Source: an uncultured Bacteroidales bacterium (GTDB taxonomy: Bacteria; Bacteroidota; Bacteroidia; Bacteroidales; F082). From it: a stretch of 64,000 nucleotides of DNA. Of this stretch, positions 53,222 through 61,608 are shown in pieces. Under the pieces are notes generated by a model. It saw only the letters and a list, made by a program, of their open reading frames with translations, made no database searches and was not told where the DNA came from. The DNA lies in NCBI GenBank assembly GCA_946184615.1, contig CAMHFN010000010.1, positions 1 through 64,000 of the forward strand. The letters run 5' to 3'. How positions within the stretch are numbered: the stretch's first letter is position 1; each line of letters opens with the position of its first letter. A program made the position numbers and the translations under genes.

Positions 53222-53254
53222 GAAAAAAAAGAACGACCATGGCCGTTCTTTTTC
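53222..53254 (-). terminator. Terminator of tRNA-His
   Basis: Stem AAAAAAGAACG / CGTTCTTTTTC with an 8-base loop, then a long T run on the minus strand; 6 bases beyond the tRNA-His 3' end. Confidence 0.8.
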
Positions 53255-53259
53255 TTGAG

Positions 53260-53334
53260 GGTGGAATGTGGGATTCGAACCCACGACCCACGGAACCACA
53301 ATCCGGTACTCTAACCAGCTGAGCTAAATCCACC
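53260..53334 (-). tRNA. tRNA-His (anticodon GTG)
   Basis: Cloverleaf with the extra G at position -1 opposite C73 that marks histidine tRNAs, acceptor GTGGATT / ATTCCAC (one T-T mismatch), anticodon loop TTGTGGT (anticodon GTG) and T arm GTGGG-TTCGAAT-CCCAC. CCA not encoded. The anticodon stem has one terminal mismatch. Confidence 0.9.
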
Positions 53335-53349
53335 ATCTGTTAGCGGGTG

Positions 53350-53357
53350 CAAAGATA
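53350..53357 (-). promoter_or_regulatory. -7 promoter box of tRNA-His
   Basis: TATCTTTG on the minus strand, 15 bases before the tRNA 5' end. Confidence 0.65.
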
Positions 53358-53398
53358 CATCTTTTTTTTAATATGCAAGTCCTTTTTGAAAAAAAATC

Positions 53399-53406
53399 TA
53401 TCTTTG
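53399..53406 (+). promoter_or_regulatory. -7 promoter box of the OppC-like gene
   Basis: TATCTTTG ending 4 bases before the ATG at 53411: the transcript is expected to begin at or next to the start codon. Confidence 0.7.
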
Positions 53407-53410
53407 CATC

Positions 53411-54496
53411 ATGATAGCGAAAAGAAATCAGCAGTCGCCTCGTGCTTTGGCATGGCAACGTTTCAAAAAGAACAGGCTAGGTATGGCCTCGTTGTTTTTT
53501 ATCCTAATAGTAGCGGTGCTGTCGCTTTTTGCCTACTTTATCATCCCCGATCCAACCCCTAACGCCAATCGTCAACTGCTTGAACTCAGCACACGGAAGC
53601 CCGGATTCGAAGTCGACATGCTCGTTCTTCCCAAGGAGAATCCACCTGCTGAACCAGGCTTTTTTGACAGATTGATTCATGGCCGTCCCGATGACTGTGT
53701 CTACTTGCCTTTTGATAGCATTCAGGTGTTTGAAGATCACACCTTGGTCTATCTTTTCAACCCAGAACATAGCGGAACCGTGCGAGTGCAAGAGATACCC
53801 AATAGTGAGATTGCAGGGGTAAAGCACCAAAAGTTCTTGCTGGGCACCGACCAGTTTGGGCGTGATTTTCTCAGTCGTCTTGTGTTGGGGAGCCGGATCA
53901 GCCTTATCGTTGGTTTCATCGCCGTGGCCCTTAGTCTTGCCATTGGTATTTTTATCGGTAGTCTCGGGGGCTTCTTTCGGGGCAAAGTCGACGATGTGGT
54001 GGTGTGGCTTATCAATGTGGTGTGGTCCATTCCGACCCTGTTGCTGGTGATCGCCATCACTTTTGCTTTAGGCAAGGGTATCGGTCAGGTGTTCATTGCT
54101 GTGGGGCTCACCATGTGGGTCGAGGTGGCTCGTATTGTCCGTGGTCAAATCTTCTCGGTGCGCGAGACAACCTATGTGGAGGCTGGCAAAGCCCTGGGAT
54201 TCAAGAATGTAAGAATAATTCTAAGGCATATCCTACCTAATATTATTAACCCCATTATCGTAGTCTCGGCATCTAATTTCGCCTCAGCGATCTTGTTGGA
54301 GGCGGGCTTGAGTTTTCTCGGTATTGGGGTACAGCCCCCCATGCCTTCGTGGGGTAGCATGATCAAAGAGAACTATGCTTTCATCATCTTGGATGCTGCC
54401 TACCTGGCCATCCTTCCAGGCATCGCCATCATGTTGTTGGTGCTGGCATTCATGCTGGTGGGTAATGCGTTACGCACGGCGATTGATAATAAATAA
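53411..54496 (+). CDS. OppC/DppC-like ABC transporter permease
   Basis: 361 residues. N-terminal OppC_N-like segment (RFKKNRLGMASLFFILIVAVLSLFAYF), then an insertion of about 90 residues that is unusually long for OppC (PDPTPNANRQLLELSTRKPG to VKHQKFLLGTDQFGRDF), followed by the BPD transport domain with five helices and the EAA-type loop YVEAGKALGFKNVRIILRHILPNI. The LLGTDQFGRDFLSRL motif is diagnostic of peptide-transporter permeases. No OppA, B, D or F partner is adjacent. Substrate unknown, probably oligopeptides. The gene sits alone behind its own promoter. Confidence 0.9.
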   Translation: MIAKRNQQSPRALAWQRFKKNRLGMASLFFILIVAVLSLFAYFIIPDPTPNANRQLLELSTRKPGFEVDMLVLPKENPPAEPGFFDRLIHGRPDDCVYLPFDSIQVFEDHTLVYLFNPEHSGTVRVQEIPNSEIAGVKHQKFLLGTDQFGRDFLSRLVLGSRISLIVGFIAVALSLAIGIFIGSLGGFFRGKVDDVVVWLINVVWSIPTLLLVIAITFALGKGIGQVFIAVGLTMWVEVARIVRGQIFSVRETTYVEAGKALGFKNVRIILRHILPNIINPIIVVSASNFASAILLEAGLSFLGIGVQPPMPSWGSMIKENYAFIILDAAYLAILPGIAIMLLVLAFMLVGNALRTAIDNK

Positions 54497-54502
54497 TTTT
54501 TG

Positions 54503-54510
54503 TATCTTTG
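54503..54510 (+). promoter_or_regulatory. -7 promoter box of ruvX
   Basis: TATCTTTG, 18 bases before the ruvX ATG at 54529. It contains an in-frame TTG that therefore cannot be the start. Confidence 0.65.
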
Positions 54511-54528
54511 CACCCTGAAAAATGGATT

Positions 54529-54945
54529 ATGGCAAGAATTATGGCTATCGACTTAGGTAGGAAACGCTGTGGCATCGCAGTTACCGATCCGCTTCAAATC
54601 ATTGCAAACGGCCTCACCACGGTAGAGAGTGGCAAGTTGGCTGACTGGGTGGTGGACTATGTGCGTAACGAGGAAGTGGATGCCATCGTCATCGGTGAGC
54701 CCAAAGACATGCACAACCATCCATCCGATTGTTCCAAATACATAGAGCCTATCGTCAATCGTCTTCGCAAACTGTTGCCTGACATGAAAATCATTCGTTA
54801 CGACGAGCGTTTCACCTCGGTCATGGCTCACCAAACCATGATTGATGCTGGCTTGAAAAAGAAACAACGTCAGGATAAGGCATTGGTGGATGCGGTTGCG
54901 GCCACCATCTTGCTTCAATCCTATTTGAGTTCAGTGAAAAATTAA
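54529..54945 (+). CDS. ruvX: Holliday junction resolvase-like protein RuvX/YqgF
   Basis: 138 residues. RNase-H-fold nuclease acting on pre-16S rRNA 5' ends or Holliday junctions. MAIDLGRKRCGIAVTDPL carries the first catalytic aspartate and the GxKRxGIA motif; VIGEPKDM, IIRYDERFTSVMAHQ and KDKALVDAVAATILLQSYL-like RQDKALVDAVAATILLQ complete the active site. The ATG at 54529 lies just after the promoter. The final codons lie in a heptanucleotide array. Confidence 0.94.
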   Translation: MARIMAIDLGRKRCGIAVTDPLQIIANGLTTVESGKLADWVVDYVRNEEVDAIVIGEPKDMHNHPSDCSKYIEPIVNRLRKLLPDMKIIRYDERFTSVMAHQTMIDAGLKKKQRQDKALVDAVAATILLQSYLSSVKN

Positions 54946-54960
54946 GAATTTAGAATTAAG
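54940..54960 (+). repeat. Heptanucleotide array across the ruvX stop codon
   Basis: Three units (AATTAAG, AATTTAG, AATTAAG); the first contains the last codon and TAA stop of ruvX. Confidence 0.65.
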
Positions 54961-54977
54961 AGGCATATTACATTATT

Positions 54978-55544
54978 ATGATACTTCCAATAGTTGCATA
55001 CGGTCATCCGACCTTGAAGGCAGTGGCCAAAGAGATTGACAAGAATTTCCCCGAACTGGAAAAGTTGATCGCTGATATGTGGGAGACGCTGGCTCATTCC
55101 GAAGGGGTGGGACTGGCCGCTCCGCAAGTGAATCAGTCCATACGGCTTTTCCTCGTTGATGCCAATCCTTTTTATCCTGACTATCCAGATGCGAAGGACT
55201 TCAAACGAGTGTTCATCAATGCCCAACTGATTGATACCTTTGGGGACGAAGTGCCTTTCAAGGAAGGGTGCCTCAGTTTACCAGGCATTTATGAGGAGGT
55301 GATGCGGCATGATGGCATCCGTCTTCGTTATCTTGATGAGAACTTCGTGGAACACGAAGAAGAATTCACAGGCATCAAGTCGCGAATCATCCAGCATGAA
55401 TATGACCATTTGGAAGGCCACGTGCATGTTGACCGTGTTGCACCTTTACGTAAGATGTTGCTTCAAGGGAAATTGCGTGACATCTCCGAAGGAAAATGCG
55501 ATGTGGACTATAGGATGATATTTCCGAGAAAAAAAAGAAGATAG
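54978..55544 (+). CDS. def: Peptide deformylase
   Basis: 188 residues. Removes the formyl group from nascent N-termini. All three motifs are present: GVGLAAPQV (GxGLAAPQ), EGCLSLPG (EGCLS with the metal cysteine) and QHEYDHLEG (HEYDH, two metal histidines and the catalytic Glu). The insertion VDANPFYPDYPDAKDFKRV is typical of Bacteroidota enzymes. Highly basic C-terminus (PRKKRR). It lies 32 bases after ruvX and is probably in the same transcript. Confidence 0.97.
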   Translation: MILPIVAYGHPTLKAVAKEIDKNFPELEKLIADMWETLAHSEGVGLAAPQVNQSIRLFLVDANPFYPDYPDAKDFKRVFINAQLIDTFGDEVPFKEGCLSLPGIYEEVMRHDGIRLRYLDENFVEHEEEFTGIKSRIIQHEYDHLEGHVHVDRVAPLRKMLLQGKLRDISEGKCDVDYRMIFPRKKRR

Positions 55545-55549
55545 AAAAG

Positions 55550-55577
55550 AATTTATAATTAATAATTTAGAATTTAG
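55550..55577 (+). repeat. Heptanucleotide-period array after def
   Basis: Four clear units (AATTTAT, AATTAAT, AATTTAG twice) with a likely fifth (AGAAAAG) before them, starting 5 bases after the def stop and ending 14 bases before the next ATG. Confidence 0.7.
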
Positions 55578-55591
55578 AGAGGGTAAGATAT

Positions 55592-56116
55592 ATGAAAAGA
55601 TACTTTTTTATCATTGCGGTGATGGCTGTCCTGGTAGTGGGATGCAACCAAAACACGAAGACTCCTAAAACCACTGTCGACGATGTGAAAAAGACGGAGG
55701 CTGTCTTGTATAATGCGGACATGACGATTAATATGGAAGCCATTCCAGAGGCTGTGGCAACATACGGCAAATATGTCGACGACAACCCTGAGGCTGCTGA
55801 TGCGCCAGAGGTGCTGTTCAGGGCCATTGAGGTTGTCGTCAATACGAGACAAGATGCCCAGCAAAGTATTGACATGGTCAATCGTTTGGTGACCGACTAT
55901 CCTAAGTTCGATAAGAATCCCGTTGCTTTGTTCATGTTGGCCACCTTTGTTTACGACGAGCAGCAGCACGATTTGGACAAAGCTCGTGAGACCTATCAGC
56001 GTATTATTGATACGTATCCCAGCAGTCCTTTTGCCTCTGACGCATCCATCGCCATCACCCAACTGGGAATGACCCCAGAGGAACTGGTCAAGATGTTTGA
56101 GGAAGCAGGGAACTGA
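55592..56116 (+). CDS. TPR-like lipoprotein
   Basis: 174 residues. Lipoprotein signal peptide with lipobox LVVGC. The mature part carries alpha-hairpin repeats: PEAVATYGKYVDDNPEAADAPEVLF, SIDMVNRLVTDYPKFDKNPVALFMLA and KARETYQRIIDTYPSSPFASDA, a TPR pattern with the TYPxSPFA-type end seen in BamD/YbgF-like proteins. Probably an outer-membrane-facing scaffolding lipoprotein. Too short to be BamD (about 250 residues). Follows def on the same strand after 47 bases. Confidence 0.82.
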   Translation: MKRYFFIIAVMAVLVVGCNQNTKTPKTTVDDVKKTEAVLYNADMTINMEAIPEAVATYGKYVDDNPEAADAPEVLFRAIEVVVNTRQDAQQSIDMVNRLVTDYPKFDKNPVALFMLATFVYDEQQHDLDKARETYQRIIDTYPSSPFASDASIAITQLGMTPEELVKMFEEAGN

Positions 56117-56147
56117 TCGCTGTTTCTTTAAGAATCCCGATTCTTGT

Positions 56148-57467
56148 TTAGAATGCTTTCTTGAAACTGTCGACCAAGTCGAGTTTCTCCCAGCCGAAGA
56201 ACTCCACGTTCTTGTAGGTCTTTTTGTCTTCGGTGAAGGTCTCTTTATCTTTGTAGAACACTTCTACTTTGCGGGTCTCAGGCTGACGCCCGAAGTGGCC
56301 GTAAGAAGCGGTTTCCTCAAAAATGGGGTTGGTGAGTCCGAAACGTTTCACGATGGCGTAGGGACGAAGGTCGATCAAGGCGCGGATTTTTTCAGCGATG
56401 GCTTGGTCGCTAAGGACTTTGCCGTCGGTGTCTTTCACATGTGCGGTACCTTCGGTGTTGACGTAGAAGCCGACGGGTTCTGCGATGCCGATGGCGTAGG
56501 CAATCTGCACCAGAGCTTGGTCGCAGAGGCCGGCAGCCACCATGTTTTTGGCGATGTGCCGTGCGGCGTAGGCTGCGGAGCGGTCCACCTTGGAACTGTC
56601 CTTGCCAGAAAAGGCACCGCCGCCGTGGGCACCACGACCACCGTAGGTGTCGACGATGATTTTTCTGCCAGTGACGCCGGTGTCACCGTGAGGCCCTCCG
56701 ATGACAAATTTTCCAGTAGGATTGACGAAGATCTTCATGTCTTGGTCGAAGAGTTTGCGGAGCTTGGCTGGCAATTTGCGTTTTACCCTGGGAATGAGGA
56801 TGTTAAGAATGTCGGCTTCGATTTTGTCGACCATGCGCATATCGGCCTCTTGTTGAGCTTCCTCGGTTTCATCACTGGGCTTGATGAAGTCGTCATGTTG
56901 GGTGCTGATGACGATGGTGTCGATGCGTGAGGGTTTCCAACCCTTTTCATATTCTACGGTAACCTGTGACTTGGCATCAGGGCGAAGGTATTTCATCTGC
57001 TTGCCTTCGCGGCGAATGGCGGCAAGCTCCTTTAAGAGGAGATGGGCCAAATCGATGGTAAGAGGCATGTAATTGTCCGTCTCATTGCAAGCGAAACCGA
57101 ACATCATGCCTTGGTCGCCAGCCCCTTGTTCCTCGGGCTTCTTGCGTCCCACTCCCATGTAGATGTCGTTGGACTGTCCATGAAGGGTCGACATTACGCC
57201 ACAGGATTGGGCATCGAATTGATACTCTGATTTATTGTAACCGATGCGGTTGATCACACGGCGCGCGATGTCTTGGATTTCGACGTAGGCGTTGGTGCGG
57301 ATTTCGCCGGCCACGACGACGAGGCCAGTGGTGACTAAGGTTTCGCAAGCCACTTTCGACTTGGGATCGTTGCGAAGAATCTCATCCAATATGGCATCCG
57401 AAATTTGGTCGCAAATCTTGTCAGGATGGCCTTCCGAGACGGATTCTGAAGTGAAATAATAACCCAT
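56148..57467 (-). CDS. metK: S-adenosylmethionine synthase
   Basis: 439 residues. Makes SAM from methionine and [26 protein letters not shown] (methionine loop and metal site), [16 protein letters not shown], the phosphate-binding [19 protein letters not shown] and [20 protein letters not shown] are all present. It is somewhat longer than the E. coli enzyme (384), with insertions typical of Bacteroidota. Transcribed from a box at 57602-57609 with a leader of about 130 bases containing a SAM-II-like element, so product feedback is likely. It faces the TPR lipoprotein gene convergently. Confidence 0.97.
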   Translation of the reverse strand: MGYYFTSESVSEGHPDKICDQISDAILDEILRNDPKSKVACETLVTTGLVVVAGEIRTNAYVEIQDIARRVINRIGYNKSEYQFDAQSCGVMSTLHGQSNDIYMGVGRKKPEEQGAGDQGMMFGFACNETDNYMPLTIDLAHLLLKELAAIRREGKQMKYLRPDAKSQVTVEYEKGWKPSRIDTIVISTQHDDFIKPSDETEEAQQEADMRMVDKIEADILNILIPRVKRKLPAKLRKLFDQDMKIFVNPTGKFVIGGPHGDTGVTGRKIIVDTYGGRGAHGGGAFSGKDSSKVDRSAAYAARHIAKNMVAAGLCDQALVQIAYAIGIAEPVGFYVNTEGTAHVKDTDGKVLSDQAIAEKIRALIDLRPYAIVKRFGLTNPIFEETASYGHFGRQPETRKVEVFYKDKETFTEDKKTYKNVEFFGWEKLDLVDSFKKAF

Positions 57468-57541
57468 AACAAATTGATTATTAAATAGTTAATAAATTAA
57501 TTTGTGTGGGAAGTTGTTGACTGAAGGAAAAGGAAAAAGCA

Positions 57542-57597
57542 TTGGTTTAGCATTTTTTCTTGTGGTTGCAATCAAAACAAATCTTTCCACGAATGAC
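57542..57597 (-). ncRNA. Candidate SAM-II riboswitch in the metK leader
   Basis: Read on the minus strand: GTGG then AGATTTGTTTTGATTGCAA then CCAC then an A-rich stretch and ATGCTAAACC. This follows the SAM-II plan: P1 (GTGG/CCAC, short at 4 bp), a GATTT-containing loop ending ATTGCAA next to the P1 3' strand, and a GCTAAA segment about 13 bases later that forms the pseudoknot. It lies at the predicted 5' end of the transcript, about 75 bases upstream of the metK ATG. SAM-II occurs in Bacteroidota and alphaproteobacteria ahead of methionine genes. Identified from remembered consensus, not by a covariance search. Confidence 0.72.
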
Positions 57598-57601
57598 GCT
57601 G

Positions 57602-57609
57602 CAAAGATA
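57602..57609 (-). promoter_or_regulatory. -7 promoter box of metK
   Basis: TATCTTTG on the minus strand; transcription should start about 57596, placing the riboswitch-like element at the very 5' end. Confidence 0.65.
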
Positions 57610-57612
57610 TGG

Positions 57613-57647
57613 AAAATTTAGAATTTGGAATTTGGAATTTAGAGATT
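57613..57647 (-). repeat. Heptanucleotide array upstream of metK
   Basis: Five units on the plus strand (AAAATTT, AGAATTT, GGAATTT twice, AGAGATT), ending in a run of T, between the metK promoter and the gldA stop. Confidence 0.7.
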
Positions 57648-57660
57648 TTTTTTCGCGCTC

Positions 57661-57681
57661 TAAATTTTAAATTATTAATTC
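57661..57681 (-). repeat. Heptanucleotide array across the gldA stop codon
   Basis: Plus-strand units TAAATTT, TAAATTA, TTAATTC. On the minus strand they supply the last codon (N) and the TAA of the gldA-like gene. Confidence 0.5.
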
Positions 57682-58586
57682 TTCGTAAGTTTCTGGAAGG
57701 CTTCCTCGATACTGATGTCTTCTTTCTGCAAAGTTTTGATAATCAAGCCGTTGTTTACCGACCAGTGCATGAGGTTGGCGCGGATGTCGATCTCGCCTTC
57801 GGGTTCGATGATCCAGTGGTTGTTTTTCACGCGTTGCACTTTGGATACTTGTGGGATGCTGAGGAGTTGGTTTTGGGAGACTTCGCTTTCAAACTCCACG
57901 ATGACCACGTTGGCGGTGGTATTGACTTGTTTTAAGTTTTCAATTTGGTCATCGGCTACCACAACACCTTTATTAATAATAATGGCGCGTTCGCAGATGG
58001 CTTCCACTTCCTGCATGATGTGGGTGGAAAGAAGCACGGTTTTTTCCTTGCCGAGGCTGGAGATGAGGTTGCGGATGTCAACGAGTTGGTTGGGGTCAAG
58101 GCCCGAGGTGGGCTCGTCGAGGATGAGCACTTGTGGATCGTGCATCATGGCCTGTGCAAGTCCCACGCGTTGGCGGTAGCCTTTGGAAAGGGCTCCGATT
58201 TTCTTATGTGCTTCGGGCTGGAGGCCGGTTTCTTCAATCATCGCATCGATGCGGTTCTTGGCGGCTTTGCCTTTCAATTGGTGGATCCCGGCGATGAATT
58301 CGAGATATTCGCGTACGTACATATCGAGATAGAGGGGGTTGTGTTCGGGCAGATAACCCACGATACGCTTCACTTCCATGGGTTGTTTGATAACGTTGAA
58401 GCCGTTGACGCTTACCGAACCCGAGGTGGGAGGGATGAAGCTGGTGATGATTTTCATCAAGGTGGATTTGCCTGCTCCGTTGGGGCCGAGCAATCCCACA
58501 ATCCCCTTGTCAATGCTTAGAGTGACATCGTTTAGAGCGAGTTGCTCGCCGTACCTTTTGGTGATATTTTGGATCTCGATTGACAT
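57675..58586 (-). CDS. gldA: GldA-like ABC transporter ATP-binding protein
   Basis: 303 residues. Walker A GLLGPNGAGKSTLMK, Q-loop GYLPEHNPLYLDMYVREYLEF, signature LSKGYRQRVGLAQAM, Walker B VLILDEPTSGLDPNQ, switch STHIMQEVEAIC. The LPEHNPLY segment and the C-terminal domain of about 85 residues match GldA, the ATPase of the GldAFG exporter needed for gliding in Flavobacterium but present in many non-gliding Bacteroidota. GldF/GldG are not adjacent, so the physiological role is open. The substrate is unknown. Confidence 0.85.
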   Translation of the reverse strand: MSIEIQNITKRYGEQLALNDVTLSIDKGIVGLLGPNGAGKSTLMKIITSFIPPTSGSVSVNGFNVIKQPMEVKRIVGYLPEHNPLYLDMYVREYLEFIAGIHQLKGKAAKNRIDAMIEETGLQPEAHKKIGALSKGYRQRVGLAQAMMHDPQVLILDEPTSGLDPNQLVDIRNLISSLGKEKTVLLSTHIMQEVEAICERAIIINKGVVVADDQIENLKQVNTTANVVIVEFESEVSQNQLLSIPQVSKVQRVKNNHWIIEPEGEIDIRANLMHWSVNNGLIIKTLQKEDISIEEAFQKLTKN

Positions 58587-58605
58587 TTTTTTTCGGTTTG
58601 GTGTG

Positions 58606-58613
58606 CAAAGGTA
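58606..58613 (-). promoter_or_regulatory. -7 promoter box of the gldA-like gene
   Basis: TACCTTTG on the minus strand, 19 bases before the ATG. Confidence 0.65.
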
Positions 58614-58626
58614 TGAAAAAAATTCG

Positions 58627-58634
58627 TACTTTTG
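58627..58634 (+). promoter_or_regulatory. -7 promoter box of the rplM-rpsI operon
   Basis: TACTTTTG, a TAnnTTTG match. The leader to the rplM ATG is about 100 bases, long for this genome; it could hold an autoregulatory site, but I recognise no structured motif. Confidence 0.65.
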
Positions 58635-58742
58635 CGCCCTCGTTAGTAAAAACTGTTCTATCTATTTTTGTAATTAAGCGTAAGACCATAGGCGAAGATG
58701 ATGTTACGCGAACATGAATTGGATAAACGTATTAAAAAGAAA

Positions 58743-59201
58743 ATGAACTACTTAAGTTACAAAACAGTCAGCGTCAACAAGGAACATGCCAACAAGAAAT
58801 GGTATGTCATCGATGCTGAAGGCCAAATTCTCGGACGTTTTGCCTCCGAGGTTGCCATGATTCTCCGTGGCAAACGCAAACCCTGCTTCACTCCCCACAG
58901 CGACTGCGGCGATAATGTGATCATCATCAACGCTGAGAAGATCCAGCTGACGGGTAACAAGATGGATGAAAAATACTATGTCCACTATACCGGTTATCCG
59001 GGTGGCCAGCGCATCCGCAACGTCAAGGAGCAGCTGAAGAGAAAGCCCATCGCAGTGCTCGAGCACGCCATCAAAGGCATGTTGCCGAAGAACAAGCTGG
59101 GTGATGCCATCTATCGCAACCTCTATGTCTATGCCGGTCCAGAACATCCGCATCAGGCACAACAACCAGAAGAACTCAAAATTAACACTATTAAGAAATA
59201 A
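58743..59201 (+). CDS. rplM: Ribosomal protein uL13
   Basis: 152 residues. 50S subunit protein. KKWYVIDAEGQILGRFASEVAMILRGK, PHSDCGDNVIIINAEKIQLTG, YYVHYTGYPGGQR and HAIKGMLPKNKLG are the standard uL13 blocks. The ATG at 58743 (MNYLSYKTVS) is chosen; an upstream in-frame ATG would add 15 residues absent from the family. Two bases separate it from rpsI, the conserved pair order. Confidence 0.97.
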   Translation: MNYLSYKTVSVNKEHANKKWYVIDAEGQILGRFASEVAMILRGKRKPCFTPHSDCGDNVIIINAEKIQLTGNKMDEKYYVHYTGYPGGQRIRNVKEQLKRKPIAVLEHAIKGMLPKNKLGDAIYRNLYVYAGPEHPHQAQQPEELKINTIKK

Positions 59202-59203
59202 TC

Positions 59204-59590
59204 ATGGAAGTAATCAACGCTTTAGGTAGAAGAAAGACCGCCGTTGCACGTATCTACATGAAAGTCGGTGACGGTAAAATTACGGTGAACAAGCGCGACT
59301 ACAAGGAGTACTTTCCGACAAGCATCCTCCACTATGTGGTTGAACAGCCTCTGATGCTTACCGATAACCTCGGTAAATTCGACATCAAGGTGAACCTCGA
59401 CGGTGGTGGTATTAACGGTCAAGCCGAGGCCCTGCGTCTCGCCATCAGCCGTGCGCTCTGCGAAATCGATCCTGAAAATCGTCCTACCCTCAAGGCCAAA
59501 GGTTTGATGCGCCGCGACCCACGTATGGTCGAACGTAAGAAACCCGGTCAGCCTGGTGCCCGTAAGAAGTTCCAATTCAGCAAACGTTAA
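59204..59590 (+). CDS. rpsI: Ribosomal protein uS9
   Basis: 128 residues. 30S protein whose C-terminal tail reaches the P site. Blocks NALGRRKTAVARIYMKVGDGKITVN, VNLDGGGINGQAEALRLAISRAL and RRDPRMVERKKPGQPGARKKFQFSKR (the conserved KKxGxxxARKxxQFSKR end) are complete. Downstream is a 110-base gap before rpsB with no clear terminator, so the four translation genes may be one operon. Confidence 0.98.
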   Translation: MEVINALGRRKTAVARIYMKVGDGKITVNKRDYKEYFPTSILHYVVEQPLMLTDNLGKFDIKVNLDGGGINGQAEALRLAISRALCEIDPENRPTLKAKGLMRRDPRMVERKKPGQPGARKKFQFSKR

Positions 59591-59700
59591 GCTATTCTCA
59601 GCCGAGCGATTTTGTTTAGTATCCAAATTGTGGAGATTTTTCATTATGAAAACTACTCTGCAATTGTATTAAGTGAATGTAAACATTAAAAAGAAAACTC

Positions 59701-60525
59701 ATGACACAAGTAACTTTTGAAGAATTATTGGATGCCGGTTGTCATTTCGGCCATCTCAAGAGAAAGTGGAATCCAGCCATGGCTCCTTACATCTTCATGG
59801 AGCGTAACGGCATCCACATCATCGACCTGTATAAGACTCAGGCCAAGGTCAACGAGGCTGCTAACGCAATCTGCCAACTGGCCAAGTCAGGCAAAAAGAT
59901 CCTCTTCGTTGCCACCAAGAAACAAGCTAAAGACGTTGTAGCTGAACTCGTCTCCAAAGTCAACATGCCCTACGTGACCGAGCGTTGGCCCGGCGGCATG
60001 CTCACCAACTTCGCCACCATCCGCAAGGCCGTGCGTAAGATGACCAGCATCGACAAAATGATGGTCAGCGACGCCTACAAGAGCCTCTCCAAGCGTGAGA
60101 AACTCCAAATCGAGCGTGAACGTGAAAAACTCGAGAAGAACCTCGGTTCCATCAGCGATTTGAGCCGTCTGCCTTCAGCTGTTTTTGTCGTCGATATCAT
60201 GAAAGAGCATATCGCCGTCGCTGAAGCCCGTAAGCTTAACATCCCCGTCTACGCTATCGTCGACACCAATACCAACCCCAACCTCGTCGACTTCCCCATC
60301 CCGGCCAATGACGATGCCAGCAAATCCATCGCCTTGATCGTCGGTAAGATGGTCGATGCCATCGAAGAAGGTCTCAACGAACGCAAACTCAACAAGGAAA
60401 ACAACGTTGAGGAGCCCGAAGATGTCGCTGAAGAGATGACCGCCGTCGAAAACGAGGAAGAGGAAAACAAGGATGATCGTAGACCCCGTAACCGCCGCCC
60501 GCGCAAACCCGTAGCAAAAAACTAA
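59701..60525 (+). CDS. rpsB: Ribosomal protein uS2
   Basis: 274 residues. Blocks LLDAGCHFGHLKRKWNPAMAPYIF, KKILFVATKKQAKDVV, YVTERWPGGMLTNFATIRK and YAIVDTNTNPNLVDFPIPANDDA define uS2. It has an acidic then basic C-terminal extension (about residues 235-274: EEPEDVAEEMTAVENEEEE then RRPRNRRPRKP) beyond the E. coli protein of 241 residues, as seen in other Bacteroidota. Followed by tsf after 21 bases, the conserved rpsB-tsf pair. Confidence 0.97.
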   Translation: MTQVTFEELLDAGCHFGHLKRKWNPAMAPYIFMERNGIHIIDLYKTQAKVNEAANAICQLAKSGKKILFVATKKQAKDVVAELVSKVNMPYVTERWPGGMLTNFATIRKAVRKMTSIDKMMVSDAYKSLSKREKLQIEREREKLEKNLGSISDLSRLPSAVFVVDIMKEHIAVAEARKLNIPVYAIVDTNTNPNLVDFPIPANDDASKSIALIVGKMVDAIEEGLNERKLNKENNVEEPEDVAEEMTAVENEEEENKDDRRPRNRRPRKPVAKN

Positions 60526-60546
60526 CCCTTAAGCAACAATAATCCT

Positions 60547-61539
60547 ATGAATATTACCGCTTCTCAAGTCAATGAACTGAGACAAATGACTGGTGCAGGC
60601 ATGATGGACTGCAAGAAGGCTCTCGTTGAGACCGATGGCGATATCCAAGCCGCTATCGACATCCTTCGCAAAAAAGGTATGGCTAAAGCTGCCAAGCGTG
60701 CCGACCGTAATGCTAGCGAAGGCTGCGTCCTCTCCAAATGCACCGACGACCACACCTATGCCGCTATCATCATGGTGAATTGCGAAACCGACTTTGTGGC
60801 TAACAATGCCGACTTCGTGAAATTCACTAAAGATGTGCTTGACAAGGCTGTCGCCAACCGCGTTAAAGACATGGACACTCTGAAGGCCATGACCATCGAC
60901 GGTCAAACCGTTGAAGCTCTCGTCGCCAACCAGAGTGCCGTGACTGGTGAAAAGACCGAACTCGGTGGCTTCAAGGTGCTGGAAGGCGTTTACGTGACCA
61001 ACTACAACCACCCAGGCAACCGCCTCGCCACCATCGTCGAAATGAACAAGTCCTTCGACGGTATCGAGGAAGTCAGCCACGAAGTAGCCATGCACGTCGC
61101 CGCCATGAACCCGCTGGCCGTCAGCGAAGAGTCCATCCCTCAAGAGGTGAAAGACCGTGAGTTTGCTGTTGCCGTCGACAAGACCAAGGAAGAACAAATC
61201 GCCAAGGAAGTCGAAAAGGCCCTGCGCAAAGCCGGTATCAATCCTAATCATGCTGACAGCGATGACCACATCAGCTCCAACATCACTAAGGGTTACCTCA
61301 CCGAGGAACAAGGCGCCACTGCTCGTGAGATTAGAGCCACAGTGCCTGGCACCGTGCAGATCAACGAGATGATGGTGCAAAACATCGCTAAAGGTCGTCT
61401 CGGCAAGTTCTTCAAAGAGAACTGCCTGCTCAACCAAGTCTCCCTGGTAGCCGACCCCAAGACTGTCGGTCAGTACATTCAAGATGCTGACAAGGAAGCT
61501 ACTGTGAAAGCTTTCTATCGCATCAAATTGGGTGAATGA
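60547..61539 (+). CDS. tsf: Translation elongation factor Ts
   Basis: 330 residues. EF-Tu guanine-nucleotide exchange factor. N-terminal MNITASQVNELRQMTGAGMMDCKKAL with the TDFV contact region (VNCETDFVANN) and NRLATIVEMN-type dimerisation core; C-terminal FFKENCLLNQVSLVADPKTVGQYI. The insertion of about 45 residues relative to E. coli is usual in Bacteroidota. A strong terminator lies 23 bases after the stop. Confidence 0.97.
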   Translation: MNITASQVNELRQMTGAGMMDCKKALVETDGDIQAAIDILRKKGMAKAAKRADRNASEGCVLSKCTDDHTYAAIIMVNCETDFVANNADFVKFTKDVLDKAVANRVKDMDTLKAMTIDGQTVEALVANQSAVTGEKTELGGFKVLEGVYVTNYNHPGNRLATIVEMNKSFDGIEEVSHEVAMHVAAMNPLAVSEESIPQEVKDREFAVAVDKTKEEQIAKEVEKALRKAGINPNHADSDDHISSNITKGYLTEEQGATAREIRATVPGTVQINEMMVQNIAKGRLGKFFKENCLLNQVSLVADPKTVGQYIQDADKEATVKAFYRIKLGE

Positions 61540-61561
61540 TTCATTGACGGGATTCGATGAT

Positions 61562-61592
61562 AAAAAGGCTGGCCGCGAGGTCAGCCTTTTTT
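61562..61592 (+). terminator. Terminator after tsf (bidirectional)
   Basis: Stem AAAAAGGCTG / CAGCCTTTTT with a 10-base loop and flanking A and T runs. It ends the ribosomal operon and, from the other side, the atp/PPTase operon. Confidence 0.9.
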
Positions 61593-61608
61593 GTTACCGA
61601 TAGACACC

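Noticed and set aside
53340-53400. Inverted TATCTTTG boxes between tRNA-His and the OppC-like gene as an operator
   Set aside because: They are simply two divergent -7 promoter boxes; the symmetry is a consequence of both matching the consensus.
58635-58742. Long leader before rplM as an autoregulatory RNA
   Set aside because: No stable conserved structure recognised by eye; needs covariance evidence.
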